64,000 bases of DNA from Paulinella micropora (Eukaryota > Cercozoa > Imbricatea > Euglyphida > Paulinellidae): positions 7,501 through 71,500 of the forward strand of contig WBZZ01000821.1 of assembly GCA_019918135.1 (NCBI GenBank). The letters are read 5' to 3'. How positions within the stretch are numbered: the first letter of the stretch is position 1; each line of letters begins with the position of its first letter. Both the position numbers and the translations under genes were made by a program. Under the pieces are notes generated by a model, which was given only the letters and a program-made list of their open reading frames with translations, searched no databases and was not told the DNA's origin. Shown in pieces: positions 1 to 11,418 of the stretch.

Positions 1-45
1 CTGCGGAGTTGCACAGGGGCGATTACTGATTTATCACCAACCCCG

Positions 46-70
46 CCCCCCCCCCCCCGGGGGGGGGGGG
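46..70. repeat. C13/G12 homopolymer palindrome
   Basis: Thirteen C are followed directly by twelve G, giving a near-perfect self-complementary block. It may be a real hairpin or an assembly or inversion junction. Similar C-runs occur at about 395-405 and 585-597. Confidence 0.8.
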
Positions 71-732
71 CTGTCGGTGGTCGGGCCCCGGGTGTGCATT
101 GACAATCGTGCTGCTAGTGTTCATTCAACATATTTTCATTTTGCTTTTCCCTTTTGTGATGCAATCGACTGCAGCGGCTTGCCGCAAATACGCGTCATCG
201 TCCCGCCAGCCTGTCGCCACGTCCAAGCCCCGCCCACCCGGTTGGTCGGGTGTCAAGCTGTCGCGCCGCGCCGCTAAGTCAACGAACTAAAGTCAAAAAT
301 AAATAGAATTCATTATTTATCTTGCTTTACTCTTACAACTAAATACAAAATCACATTTTCAGCTGTTGTGACAGTTGCATTTTTGAGAGCAACACCCCCC
401 CCCCCTCTTACTGCTGTCGGTGGTCAGTTGTTCATAAAATGTTTTATATTATGTTTCTTTATGTTCATAAAATGTTTTATATTATGTTTCTTTATTTTGT
501 GACGCCATTGTTTGCAGCTGCTTAGCAGAAATACGCATGAGCGCATTACATACTCGTCCCGCTCATCTGCAGCCACATTCCCTCCCCCCCCCCCCCGGTG
601 GTCGGGTGTCGAGCGATCGCCGCTAAGTCAATAAACCAAAGTCAAAACTAAATATAATTAATTTTTACTCTTATTTTACTCTTAAAACAAAATAGAAAAG
701 CAGATTTGCCACCGTTGCGCATTTTGACAGAT
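71..732. repeat. Diverged tandem duplication, about 330 bp unit, two copies
   Basis: Copy one (about 71-404) and copy two (about 412-732) share the opening CTGTCGGTGGTC, a TGTGA(T/C)GC...TTGC(A/C)G block, AATACGC, the GGTCGGGTGTC block, GCTAAGTCAA and an AT-rich stretch ending in a TTTACTCTTA-like tract. Copy two also has an internal 37-bp duplication (TTCATAAAATG units at about 430 and 464). No coding potential is seen. Confidence 0.65.
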
Positions 733-959
733 AAAATTTGGACTTCAGTAAAAATTTTGGAAGAAATCGGACGGATTTCAGGTTATGTTACTTAATAACA
801 CTAAGTCAAGTATAGACACTCAAAATGAATGGAAAACTAGTTTTTAATACATAAAAACATTAGTATTCATGAAATCGTGATGATTTCTGTTGATTTCAAT
901 ACCTTGCAAAAATAGTCAAAATAGGCTGAAATTTGGTAAAAACCAAGCCTATCCTGTTT

Positions 960-991
960 GTCCGAATTGGTTGTAGTAATAGTAATAGTAA

Positions 992-1029
<38 letters not shown>

Positions 1030-1200
1030 AGTATTAGTAAGAACAAATAGATAAATAAATAAAAGAATAAATAAATAAATAAATAAAGTAAAAGAGAGAG
1101 AGAGAAAAGAAAAAGACTAAGAAGAAGGGAGAAGAAGAAGAAAGAAAGAAAAAAAAAGAAAGAAAAAGAAAAAAAGAGAGAGGCAAAAAGGAAGAAAAGG
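960..1200. repeat. Microsatellite block (TAG)n, (AAAT)n and GA-rich
   Basis: Consecutive simple repeats: (TAG)n at about 985-1030, (AAAT)n at about 1050-1090, then a purine-only GA/GAA tract to about 1200. Reading frames over this stretch are low complexity and not genes. Confidence 0.9.
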
Positions 1201-1303
1201 AGATGGGAAGCGAAAAAAAAGAATTTTTCCTTTTTGGCTCTATCCTAGTAAAGAATTTTTTTTCTCGCTTCCCATAATAAACATTGCTTTTTGTCATCTC
1301 TCA

Positions 1304-1785
1304 TTAAACCTTGGTTACTGTCCAAAAAAAGAAGAAAAAAAAAGGTGGGTGGGAGGGGGGATATCGTTTCACAGCGCCTGTAGACACATGAAAATGAGCA
1401 AGAGGCAAAACAACAAACACGCAAATGAACAAAGCGAAGCAAAGCAAAGAAAAAAACCAAATTACCCACGTCCAGCCTTGTTGGCGCAGGAAGTCAACGA
1501 CTTGCTGGTCCGTGAGCGCTGGTTCTGTTGCAAGCCATTTGTCAACAAACAGTGCAAGACAAAAAAACATGTACGCCACATGTAAAAAACTGCCCACTGC
1601 AATGCCAGTTCGTCTGGCCACTCCAGGGTGCTGTACCGGCGCCCACCATGGCGATCTCCTGCTGCTTCTTCAGAGGCCTTGACTTCTGCTGCAGTAGGTG
1701 ATGCTCCGGGTGCAGGGCCTTCCGGGATTGGTGCCAGAGTGCTAGCGCTTGAGCTGGATATAGCTGGCGTTAAACTCGGGGTCAC
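1304..1785 (-). CDS. Possible small two-TM membrane protein, unrecognised
   Basis: Two overlapping minus-strand frames (1462-1785 and 1304-1621) lie here. The second encodes two hydrophobic helices, one near residues 10-27 and one near 52-75, separated by a polar loop with acidic and glutamine residues. It ends in a low-complexity phenylalanine run from the adjoining A-rich tract. The first has an Ala/Pro/Ser-rich N-terminus. They could be exons of one host gene or chance frames, and no family is recognised. Confidence is low because only the helices are protein-like and no splice sites tie the frames together. Confidence 0.22.
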
Positions 1786-1878
1786 GCGCGAATGTGTCAG
1801 TGGATGACCGAGGAGGGCCGCAGCGGATGAGGCCGTCGGGTTAAGTGCCAGGCTCGAAGTAAACAGGCCGATGCCGTA

Positions 1879-2270
1879 CTAAGGTTGATCGACGACTACA
1901 TCATCCTGCAAAATGCGTTTGAGTGTAAAGGGAGGCAGTTTTCTCTGTGTTAGGTCTATTTCCTCTTCTCTGACTTTATGTTCTTGGGGGATTTGGGCAC
2001 TGACCTTGGAGCCGACCGTCGTGTAGTGTCTGTTGAGTGCATTAGCAATACCTTTGGGGTCGGTGATTACCTTATCATCTACGCGGAGTTGGGTGGGCGA
2101 GGTCTTCAGACCTTGTGTCTGTGGGATCAGCTTTCTCAACGCATTCATACGTTTTTTTGGATGGGACTTAGTTTGTCCATTAAGGTAGTCATGTATGCTT
2201 TCTTAGCTTTCTTAATCTCTCTATTAGTTTTATTTCTATGCTTATTATACTTAGCATTTAAAGACTCGGT
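1879..2270 (-). pseudogene. LINE (non-LTR) reverse transcriptase fragment
   Basis: The minus strand reads the linker and start of the RT domain typical of jockey/CR1-like LINEs. A basic stretch (KYNKHRNKTNREIKKAKK) is followed by a segment with IANALNRHYTTVGSKV, matching the family pattern in which an 'IAN.fN.yF..vg' block precedes RT motif 1. One frameshift near 2150 separates the two halves and a stop ends the fragment at 1879. No RT catalytic motif remains. It abuts a copia fragment in the opposite orientation, so it is a truncated, probably old, insertion. Confidence 0.6.
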
Positions 2271-2273
2271 TTA

Positions 2274-3176
2274 GCAAAAGAATTCAAGGGAATGGAAATT
2301 ATTCAGACAAAGTCGGAAATGATCCTAAATCAGCAAAGTTACGCTCGGAAAGTTGTAAAATTTTACGGGTATGAACACTGCAAGCCCAGCTCAACACCCG
2401 GATCAAAAACTGACCCAATGCCAATGGACGAGCAAGCTAGACTTAGACAGTTTTTAATTCCACAGATAGTCGGGAGTTTCCTCTTTTTGGCCAAGATGAC
2501 TAGGCCGGATATAGAGGAAGCGCTCAATTCTGCAAGCGTAATGCAGACAGTAGATGTCGGGAAGACTTATTCCAAGCTAGGGAAGATAATCCGATATCTG
2601 AAGAACGATAGAGTACTTAGGTTCAGCAAGAAGGATCTTAGTGCGGCAGGGAAGGCAGGACCGATAGGACCAATGACAGTTTGGCCCGATGCGGCTCACA
2701 GGATTTGTTTAAAGACTGGTAAATCTCGTACTGGGTATGTAGTCTTAGTAGGAGGAGATCCCGTGGGTTGGCTGTCCAAACGGCAGTCGAAAGTTGCCCT
2801 TTCGTCGAACGACGCGGAAATTTTCGCAGCCAATGAGGCACTAAGGGAAGCTATGGCCATTCGCAACATGCGAAGTGAATTAGGTATCCCGGAGCCCAAA
2901 CCTTTTGATGTTCATGAGGATAACGCCCAGACCATAGTAGCCGCGCAACGCGGGTTGGCCGGACCACTCACGAAACACTTGCCTTTGGAAGAACACTACC
3001 TACACGAGCTAGAACAGGAAGGCATAGCTAAGTTTAGGAAGGTTGGTACTAAAGGACATTCAGGGGATGTTTTGACTAAGTATTTTCCCAAGGATCAAGC
3101 AGACACGTTGTTGGACGTATTCTGCCCTAAATTGAATTTGGAAGCGCTTAGAAAGATAGCGCTCACGGACGAATAG
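2274..3176 (+). pseudogene. Ty1/copia element A: end of RT plus RNase H (5'-truncated)
   Basis: This is the C-terminal part of a copia polyprotein. It begins at the connection after the RT (LAKEFKGMEI), passes through the conserved 'IVGSFLFLAKMTRPDI' block, then RNase H: WPDAAH (catalytic Asp), SKRQSKVALSSNDAE (the TVALSSTEAE-like motif carrying Glu), VHEDNAQTI (Asp) and HYLHEL...GDVLTK. All RNase H landmarks are intact across about 295 residues, but gag, protease, integrase and the RT palm with YVDD are missing because the element is cut at 2274, where the LINE scrap begins. It is closely related to the copia element at 16-25 kb, which shares the same blocks. Confidence 0.9.
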
Positions 3177-4462
3177 GATAGACATAGCCTTAGTAGGGGG
3201 TACAAGCCAGAAATGACAAAGTCAATGGACCTGGGGCCGGAAATGAGTCCCAACGCTCAATGTCGGCTTTGTCGAGGGTCAACCTCGCTATTTGTTACAT
3301 TCCCCAGCTTTGTAGGTTGTGTTTCGCACTTGAAGCCGACGAATCGGAAGTGGGCTGCGTCTTCGACCGACTTAGTGCTTCTGGACACAAAATTGCTAAG
3401 ATGCATTCGGCTCTTAGGGATGTTGTTTCCAAAAGCACTCTTGTAGCTTGCTAGAACTTGCCACCATGTATATTTGTGCTTTTGGTGTGTTTTTGCTGTC
3501 CGCTACCCCTTTTTCCCCGTTGATAGGAAGTTTAGGTTGAGCAAGAGACGAGCCAGAGGCCAAGGCAAAGTTCCAGGGAAGCGGACCCAGAGGCGGATCG
3601 AGTATGCGGATCCTTAGATCTGTTAGTTGTATAACTAAGTAATAATAATTTACAGCATTATAAATCGGCCTGGGATGTAAAAACTTAATTTGTTACATAG
3701 TTTTTCCCGAAAGGTACCCCTTGCCGGGGAAATGCTGACAAAATTATTTTTGCTAAGTTACTCATATTAAACTTGCTTGATTTAATATGTATTCTGTTAG
3801 AACTCGTTGATCTACAGCTACTACATTAATTTGGCATGTTTATCTGCTACATTTCATATATTCTATACTAATGCCTTCATAATTTTTATTATAATATTTA
3901 ATCCCACATTTATATGTCTTGATGTGATGTCTATGTCTGTACTTTATAATATGGATGTCATACCTATCATATAATCATCAGGGATAACTAAATCATTAAA
4001 TTTCACCGTAAATCGCATTACCGGATCAATATCTACTAAGTCGACTTACTGACTTACTATAATTTGATTATATGTTTTGTATTTTTTCCGATGCATGATC
4101 ATACTTCAAGTTTCAGCCAGGATGGGCGCAACTTTTACCTTTTTTCATTTTGAGAGGTTAGGAGAGCGTAATTGATAATCGTCTTCTCGTCAGAGAGGCC
4201 TTACTTTACCGTGGGACGCCAGCCTTGCATATAATCTAACTGTACTACTAAGTGGGGTAGACACTTCTGACTCTACATCTCAGAGAGAGTGAGGGTAAGT
4301 AAATGACCGTCTTTGGGTCTGGCTTTTCACCGCCAACTTGAGTGATAGGGCATAGACATGTTAATTCATTTATGATCATAAGGTCCTTGGTGCGGACACA
4401 ATAATAAATTATTTTATTACTAAGCAGTCAGGGCAGATAAGTTTACCTTCTTTGAGGGGGAG
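3177..4462 (+). other. Long 3' untranslated tail of copia element A ending in a polypurine tract
   Basis: No supported gene. About 1.28 kb separates the polyprotein stop from a purine tract GAGGGGGAGC at about 4454-4463. The relative at 16-25 kb has the same layout: 1.5 kb of tail and AAGGGGGAGC just before its LTR. I infer the 3' LTR begins immediately after, near 4464. Confidence 0.5.
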
Positions 4463-6802
4463 CGTCGGAGATATACCGTAACCGAGAATTTCCGTTACTG
4501 GATTTGTCCTTTGTGGCAAATTCACGTAAACCTATTCTCTGCCGGCCCTCCTTGCCATTTGCCAATATATTACCATATTTCTTTACGAGTACAGGAAGGA
4601 TGTGCAACTTACAGTTGCACAATCTACAATTCATCCTTTCTAGACCTTCTTGATTTATCTAGATTAGAGTTGGTCTCCGTCGGCACCTTTGTAGACCAAC
4701 CAATTATAGAACGGATTGCAATAGATGGAACGGATAGGGATCGTAGTTCTTGTGCTCAAGCAGCACTGTTTGTATTCAGTATTAAAAGATAACCAACCTG
4801 CAAAAGTGAACTGAGAACACTTAGAATATAATAACGGAATAGTAATACTGGGACGCCCGTATTGACTAGCTATTGCTTATAGAGTGTGGTCAATTGCTTC
4901 ACGGCATTTTCCACCCTCTGCGCAAAACACCTTTTAATCCGGCGAGTACCATTGCCCGTAGTCTAGTAAGTCTTCCGGCTCGGAAGAACTGCTACTCTGT
5001 CGGATTGGTGGGGCGTGCGGCGCACACGTGGTTCTGCGACCCGGGCGGCGGACTCAAGCGGCGGCAAGTGGGCGGCTGGGAGCCGGGAAGCTCAGGGACT
5101 CGGGCGGATACAGGAAGGCGAAGAATGGGGGATCGCGTGGGTCCGGCGCAACGACTGTGGCTTTTTACGGCGGCTCCCGCATCAGAAGTTAAGTTTTATG
5201 CGCGTGACACAAAGTTAGTTTTATAGAGTTAGTGCATATAGTTGTTGAAAGTTAGAAGGCTCCGTTAATTTCTGAATAGGGCTGCGAATATTTACCATCA
5301 TGTATGCGAGATCAGTAGCACAAGGTAGATGGGGCCGTTATTCCTAAATAGGGGGAGCAATAGATAATTTTATTAATAATAGTATTTAGTCCGCATACCG
5401 GCCCACCCCAATGACAATTACCTATTTTACTTATATCACTCTAAGTGTAACGGTGAATTCAAAGCTTTGGCGGTTTGGGGGTTGTGGCGCTAGCCTACGG
5501 TGACGTGTTGAGATCGTCCATCTCTAATAAAGTAAAGCATCCGTACGACCCTCTCGTTGTCCAGTGTACTATGATTCATCCAGAAACATCCAAAAACCCG
5601 GTCAGCAATAAATGTCAAGTTCACCATGAATAAACCATGTCGCATCTTCGAATCTGTCTGTTTTCCCTCTTGCCAGAGATATCCATATCCCGTGAACTAT
5701 GTTTTTATTAGCCGCCGACTTCATTGTTATGTTAGGCTGTAGATTGGTAACTAATATATCCATGTATTTAACCGGGTTATGCGGTTAGATCCCCTATCAG
5801 AATAACTAATGCCAATCCACCTTAATGGACCGAGTGGGTATATCTGCCCCCATTAATAAGTGGATCCAGTTATTGTTCTGTTATTAATACCTACCAATCG
5901 TTTTAGTCATCCGTTACTGTTGGGTAAAGTATAATTATTAAATTCATTCTTCGGTACTTCGTATGTACTTATCAGGTTATGAATTCTTGAAGCGCCGCTA
6001 GCGCAAGACCCTTCGGAGAGTGTCTCCGAACAACGAAGAAAGCTGGCAAAAACACCCAGAGGGACGTTGTCTCGTTCGTGTTTTGTGCCAGAACATAACT
6101 AATTTCTGTTTACTGTGTGTGGCTGATAGGTAGCTGGTGAGGCCCTGTGCGTGGTGAGCTGAGTCTCAGCGCAGTGGGTGGTAGTCGGAGGCTTGTCGAG
6201 CTCAGTCTGCCAGCCCTTCGAGGCGTCAAGAGTCCCAAGAGGGACGTTCCGTGGACAGTGGCCCTAGTGCCAATCCAGATCACCAGTGCTGTCGGTTACG
6301 ACGGTGCGGCAACCTACCTCATTACAACAGGCTTGACTTTAATCAGTTTTTGAGTCAGACTCTTACAGTAGCTCTGTCGTTTACGGTCGACAACTACTTG
6401 TTTAGACCCTACTCATTGTCGTCGTTTCGTTTGCCGACGTTGGACTCTTCCCGGCTGTGGTGGAATATCCCAAAACCAACGGGACCAGTCGCCAGGACAA
6501 GTGGTTTGGCGTTCTAGTAGCCGACGTTTGCACAACAAGTCCCAGTCAAGTAGCTTTGGGGTAAGCCATAAGGTACGATATGTCTATACCTACACACCAC
6601 CCGAAAGTGAAACTAGACCTGAAAATTCCCCCTGTACCTAGAAACGTAAAAGACTTTAAGACGTACGAGACTCTTTGGTAGCAATCCTTAGAATAGTTAA
6701 CCCACAGTTAATTAATTGCTTGGAAGGAAGACCAATTTTCTTCCATAATGCTGTCAAGAGTGAGTCTGCAACATCCCCTTCTACTGCCTTTTTTCACAGT
6801 CA
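4463..6802. other. Probable copia LTR and leader sequence, no gene
   Basis: This stretch lies between the tail of one copia element and the gag of the next. Short frames are unconvincing. A second purine tract, ATAGGGGGAGCAATA, occurs at about 5349-5363. I cannot mark LTR ends because no second copy is in the window. Confidence 0.35.
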
Positions 6803-7121
6803 TTGTCTGTAACACAGAGAGAGTTAGATGTGGAAGAAGGTCTTAAGAAGGAAGAGGATAACAACGAAATCACGAGGAAAAGAAGAGAGCTAAAAGACGA
6901 GTTACTAGCATATCTTATTTCCTCCTGCCAGCAGAATCCGGACGCTGTGGCATTGTTGCCAGAAGCAGAAGGTGATCCTGCCAAATTCTGGAAAGCCATT
7001 GTTGACAAGTATAGGGGGTTAGACGAAATAGCAAAGGCAGGTAGAATAGACAAGCTAGATGCTATGCAGGGGCCTAGTTCTATGAATAGAGTACAAACAT
7101 GGCTAACAAAGTACAAGACAC
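6803..7121 (+). pseudogene. Copia element B gag, 5' part (interrupted by a DNA transposon)
   Basis: This is the acidic, helical N-terminal portion of a copia Gag (UBN2-like region): a charged leader of about 35 residues, then helices with FWKAIVDKYRGLDE and MNRVQTWLTKYKT, typical of the capsid domain. The frame is cut at 7121 by the TIR of a 7-kb DNA transposon and resumes exactly in phase at 14153. With one copy of the duplicated AC retained, the junction forms a leucine codon. The tail read past 7121 is transposon TIR, not gag. Confidence 0.75.
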
Positions 7122-7461
7122 GACAGGATATAGTACAAAATGTCTTACAAGAAATCTAGTAGAATTTTTTTGAAGTATGAAATATGATATTATTAATTAA
7201 AATCAATTGCTTGTGATCTAAAAACAATAATTTACTTATTTAAATTGAAAAAATTCAAAATTTCAAATTTTCCATTTCTCTAACGGTAACTTTTTTGGTA
7301 CCACTCCCAAAACCACTCCGCTTCACTTCACGACTCTATCACAACTTGTTTTCATTGTTGTTTTCATACCAAATTCATGGAAATTGTATTTCTCAACTAT
7401 ATTAAACTAAATTCATTGTATTTTTCAAAATTCAAATTCAAAATTAAAATTTTTAACCGTT
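7122..7461 (+). repeat. Left terminal inverted repeat of the 7-kb transposon
   Basis: The reverse complement of 13813-14151. It is AT-rich except for a central CACTCCGCTTCACTTCACGA block. Small differences (for example A/G near 7139) show modest divergence between the arms. Confidence 0.9.
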
Positions 7462-7724
7462 CATGTATGTGATAATTTTATTAACAAGTAACTATCCTTC
7501 AAACTCGTGTAGTGAAATATTTGATATTTCTACAAATATTATTTATAATTGAAGTTGTATTAATATGTCACTTATCTATAATAATAACAAGTATTATCTT
7601 GTTAAGAGCCACTAGTAAAAATAATATTAAAATTTGCTGCCGGCATGGTTACAAACATTTCAAGTACAGTATACTATAAGTAATATTATTAATCTTTTTA
7701 ACAACAGATTGGAGTAGTACAAAT

Positions 7725-9811
7725 CTACTTCTTTTGTTTTTTTGCATTCTTGAAGCAGCCTCCGTTGCAGTTTGGTGAGTGCTTTGCTTTTTTCAGACAA
7801 GGCTGAGAATGTCGGGAAGGAGGCGACTGGAATTTGTCATCATAATCACCTTCACCGTCCGAACCGTCACCAGATTCCTCGCCGCGGTCTGAATCCTCCT
7901 GACTTGATCGGGGCCTCTTTCCTTTGCTGAAGGGCTCTATTCATGGCAAAATTCAACAAAAGTATAGATACGTAAACAAGAGAGAGAAGCTTTAAGGTAC
8001 TTGTTGATGCAGATGCGTCGACATGTGCCTCGAGCTCGTGCAGCTGCAGCTGCAGCTTCTTGTTAGCTCGCTTGGCTGCAGCGAGCTCCTTGGCTAGTTC
8101 ATCTCATCGCTGCTTCCAGTGCTCAACCTGCTCCTTGGTCTCCTCGACCTCCGTCAGGAGCTCATCACGTTCCTCTGTGACTTCACTAGCTTGCTAAAAC
8201 AAGCAACAACAAATCAATTTTGCAGCAAGGGAAAACAGACATATGACCTGTGTGCTGCTTTTTTTCGCCTCAGCCACCTTCTTCCTGCAATCAAAAAACG
8301 ACAACTCGATCTCAGCAGCAAGCAATATAATTATGACCTGAGGTCCCGGATCATCCTGTCCCGACTTGCTATAGTCCGCGCCGCAACAAGTAAGCAACAA
8401 CATGTTGAAACAGATGCAGTAATTACCTTTTTGAGTGACTTGTTTTCTTCCAAGGCCATGTCAAGGCTGTCCTTGACGCTAACCAAATCGTCCGAAGCCT
8501 TGCTTAATCCTTCCGCTTGCTTCTTCAAAGTCGTGATCTCCTGCTGCATCGCGGTGCAACAGAGGAGTGTTTGGAGGTCAAAGCCTGCAGCTCCTGCTTT
8601 GAAGTCGACTCGATATCTCGCTGCTTGTCCAATTCGGCATCACACTGCTTCTGGACCACAGCGAGCTGATCCTTCCAACTTGCAACTTCTTGCATTGCAC
8701 GAGCCCTTTCTGCAAGGGTCTGCTGCAGAGTAGTTGCAGGCGAGGAATCAGAGTTTGGGAATAGAATACTGACAGAAGAGACATCAGACGCTTTTGCAGA
8801 CGGAGGTGTTATGTTCGTGTGCTGTTGCGAACTCTGACAATATTTCGTGATCCGATCCACCACCTTGGCTCCAGTCTTGGGGCAGGTCTCGTCCCAGTCG
8901 GCCTTGAGCTCGCCTCAAACACAGCATGCATAAAACAGTCCATGAATCTGAGGACACATCTGACAAAGAAAAGAGATTAACTACATACCAGCTGGGTTGA
9001 GGTGCTTGGCCTCGATGTCGGCCTCAAATTCAGGTGGCAGAAAGCTGAGCATATACTCGGGGCCGGCCAAGGACACTTCCACCTGGGCTGTAGTAGCAGA
9101 GTAATACGTGTAAGCAAATATGAAATACGACGGTCTGTTTTGGGTCTCGGTAGCCAACAGACGTGTTATCTTGCCCAAGCGGAGATGCGTATCCTTCTTC
9201 TGGAAGTTCTCCTTGCCAGCAGTAGAAGTAAAGAAGGCCCACTTCCCAGGCTTGCAGCGGACTCCTCCCACGGCAACCTCCGACAGGGACACCGTCCTGG
9301 GCAGTGAGTCCGCCTTGCCGTGCACGATGGTTGCATGCTCAGGCTTCCTCCCGACCTTACGATTGATGACGCAGACGAAGTCCTGCCAGCGTTCTGGAAA
9401 TGTAAATTCCACCTGCAATTATGTATGTAATGATGTATGTATATGCATGTATGTATGTGCCATGTATGTGTATGTATGTGTATGTATGTGGACCATGTAT
9501 TGTCTCGTTTGCGCAAACGAAGCGAGTGCAGTGTACTTCAAGAGTGAAGGCGACAATAGGCCCCAGTAGGTAGGAAGCAATGCGGACTTGGTCACTGGTG
9601 TGCCCGGAAGAAGTCGAAGTAGCAGTGGTTTCCGGCCTGGCTTTAAAATGCATAGACTGTGGCATGAATGCAGCGAACACCTGGAATCGTAGCTCATTGT
9701 TTCCAGCTGGCACGTCTTGATTCACAGGAGCGAGCGTACGCGTCATGTCCACTTCTTCCACTGGCTTGTCAGCACTTGCCACACCTATAGGTGCAGTACA
9801 CATGTGTGTGT

Positions 9812-9843
<32 letters not shown>

Positions 9844-10066
9844 CTGCGTGAGTATGACTGTGTGTGAGTGTGTGTGTGTGTGAGAGAGAGAGAAATAGAG
9901 AGAGATGTATGTTGTATGTATGTATGTATGTATGTATGTATGTACGTATGTATGTATGTATGTATGTATGTATGTCTATATGTATGTATGTATGTGATGT
10001 ATGTATATTGTATGCATGCATGCATGTATGTATGTATGTATGGACGGTTATGTATGTGTGTATGTA

Positions 10067-10107
<41 letters not shown>

Positions 10108-10196
10108 TGTATGTATGTATGTATGTATGTATGTTATGTATGTATGTATGTATGTATGTATGTGTATGTATGTATGTATGTATATATGTATATATG

Positions 10197-10227
<31 letters not shown>

Positions 10228-10425
10228 ACGTATGTAAGAGAGAGAGTGTGACTGTGTGTGCACGACTTGTAGTATCTGTGGCAGCAGCTGCTCCAGACGA
10301 CGACGAAGGCGAAGGCGAAGGCAGAGAACGGCTGCTCTCTCTTCTTCTTTGTCGTCAGCATGCGCCTGCTGCGCCATGGCAAGAGTTGCCACTGCCGCAG
10401 CCCTTCGTTGCGTCCGTGGAGGCAT
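7725..10425 (-). CDS. Spliced coiled-coil protein carried by the transposon
   Basis: A multi-exon gene whose exons join in phase at GT-AG introns. Exons: about 10425-10270 (start region, uncertain), 9784-9537, 9413-8989, 8913-8427, 8280-8248, 8193-8001, 7936-7725. Clear junctions are GAA/GTACAC to TTGCAG/GTG, GCTG/GTATGT to TTGAG/GCG, AAAAAG/GTAATT, ACACAG/GTCATA to TTTTAG/CAA, and ACAA/GTACC to ATAG/AG. The N-terminal half is globular (FPERWQDFVCVINRK). The middle is a long Glu/Lys/Gln coiled coil. The tail is acidic then basic, ending KNAKKQKK. An in-frame TGA at 8104-8106 interrupts the coil, and a 1-nt phase slip (or 17-nt gap) lies near 8550. No catalytic family is recognised. A transposon accessory protein or a captured host gene are both possible. 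Confidence 0.6.
9793..10250. repeat. (TG)n, (GA)n and (TATG)n microsatellites in an intron
   Basis: Blocks of GTGTGT, GAGAGA and repeated TATG fill the first intron of the minus-strand coiled-coil gene. A smaller TATG block (about 9420-9497) fills the next intron. Frames reading Met-Tyr-Val-Cys repeats are artefacts of the array. Confidence 0.9.
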
Positions 10426-10556
10426 CGATGTTGATGGAACCAGCTTAGCTGAACACAAACACAGCAGATGGTATGAGTACCAGTAATAATATGGAATTGC
10501 ATAGTAGTAGAGAGCGGCAACAGAGGCAAGAACACACCAGGTCAGAGTTTCCCTCT

Positions 10557-10948
10557 CTAAGTCGAACCACCTCTCGAGTACCTCTCGAGTTGAATTGTGA
10601 GAGCGCTTTTGAGAGTCTCAAAAGCGCTGCTCAAATCCCTCCACTTTTGTAACCGTTGGTTCAAATTCTTGTCCCCACCGGGTAGGGTTTGGGCTGTTAC
10701 CCGCATTTTGAGGTGATGTGTTTGGCCGGACAGTGCCATTTGCACGGCCGGAATCGTATGCGGAGTGGTTTTGGGATTTTTCAAACATCCTCAAATCTAT
10801 CCTCAAAAGGCTCCGCTTTGCCGGCATCACTTTGCCTGGTGGTAAAGATTCATCCTCACTCGTGCTGAAAGTTGCAACCCGTTGCCCAAGTCTTTTCCTA
10901 CCTCCTCATCTTTTTTTTTTTTTTTTTTTTTTCCTGCTCGGTTTGCAG
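10557..10948. other. Transposon-internal spacer with a T-run
   Basis: I see no gene. It holds a GCGGAGTGGTTTTGGGA segment (about 10760) resembling the conserved centre of the TIRs, and a T24 tract (about 10909-10932) followed by CCTGCTCGGTTTGCAG, which looks like a polypyrimidine tract and 3' splice site for a plus-strand exon starting near 10949. Confidence 0.35.
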
Positions 10949-11418
10949 ACAGGCCACCGACATGAAGAAAATGAAGCAGGAAAGGGCGAATCAGCAGCTA
11001 TCTGTTGCTCTTGCCAAGCAAGAGGTCTCTTTGCATTTCACTATTTTGCTGCTTTCACTTTGCCATGCTGGACAGGTTGCTCGAAACTTGGGAATTTCCC
11101 TCTCCGCTTCAACTTCGCCTCTTGTACGACCTCATCGTCCGTGGTTGCTTCCTCTGCGTCCATGGTTACGTCCTCTTCGTCCGTGCGTGCTCCCTCTTCG
11201 TCCGTGCGTGCTCCCTTGCCTTGCCAGCAGCTGCAACCACAGTGTCTGACACTTTCGTCTCTTCGTGGAAATGAGTTGGATGGTTTGTGCGCGTCTTTTG
11301 TCCTGCGTGACCGAGCGCAACTCAGAGAACCACCTCGTGTGGAGGACCGTGCTCTTGCTGCTAACCAGGTCATGGACGCTTTGGGACTAGAAGCCGGTAG
11401 ATTCAGAAGTGAGAATAG

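Noticed and set aside
9357..10458. Frames encoding Tyr-Ile-His-Thr or Met-Tyr-Val-Cys repeats
   Set aside because: They read through TATG/GT/GA microsatellites that lie in introns of the minus-strand gene.
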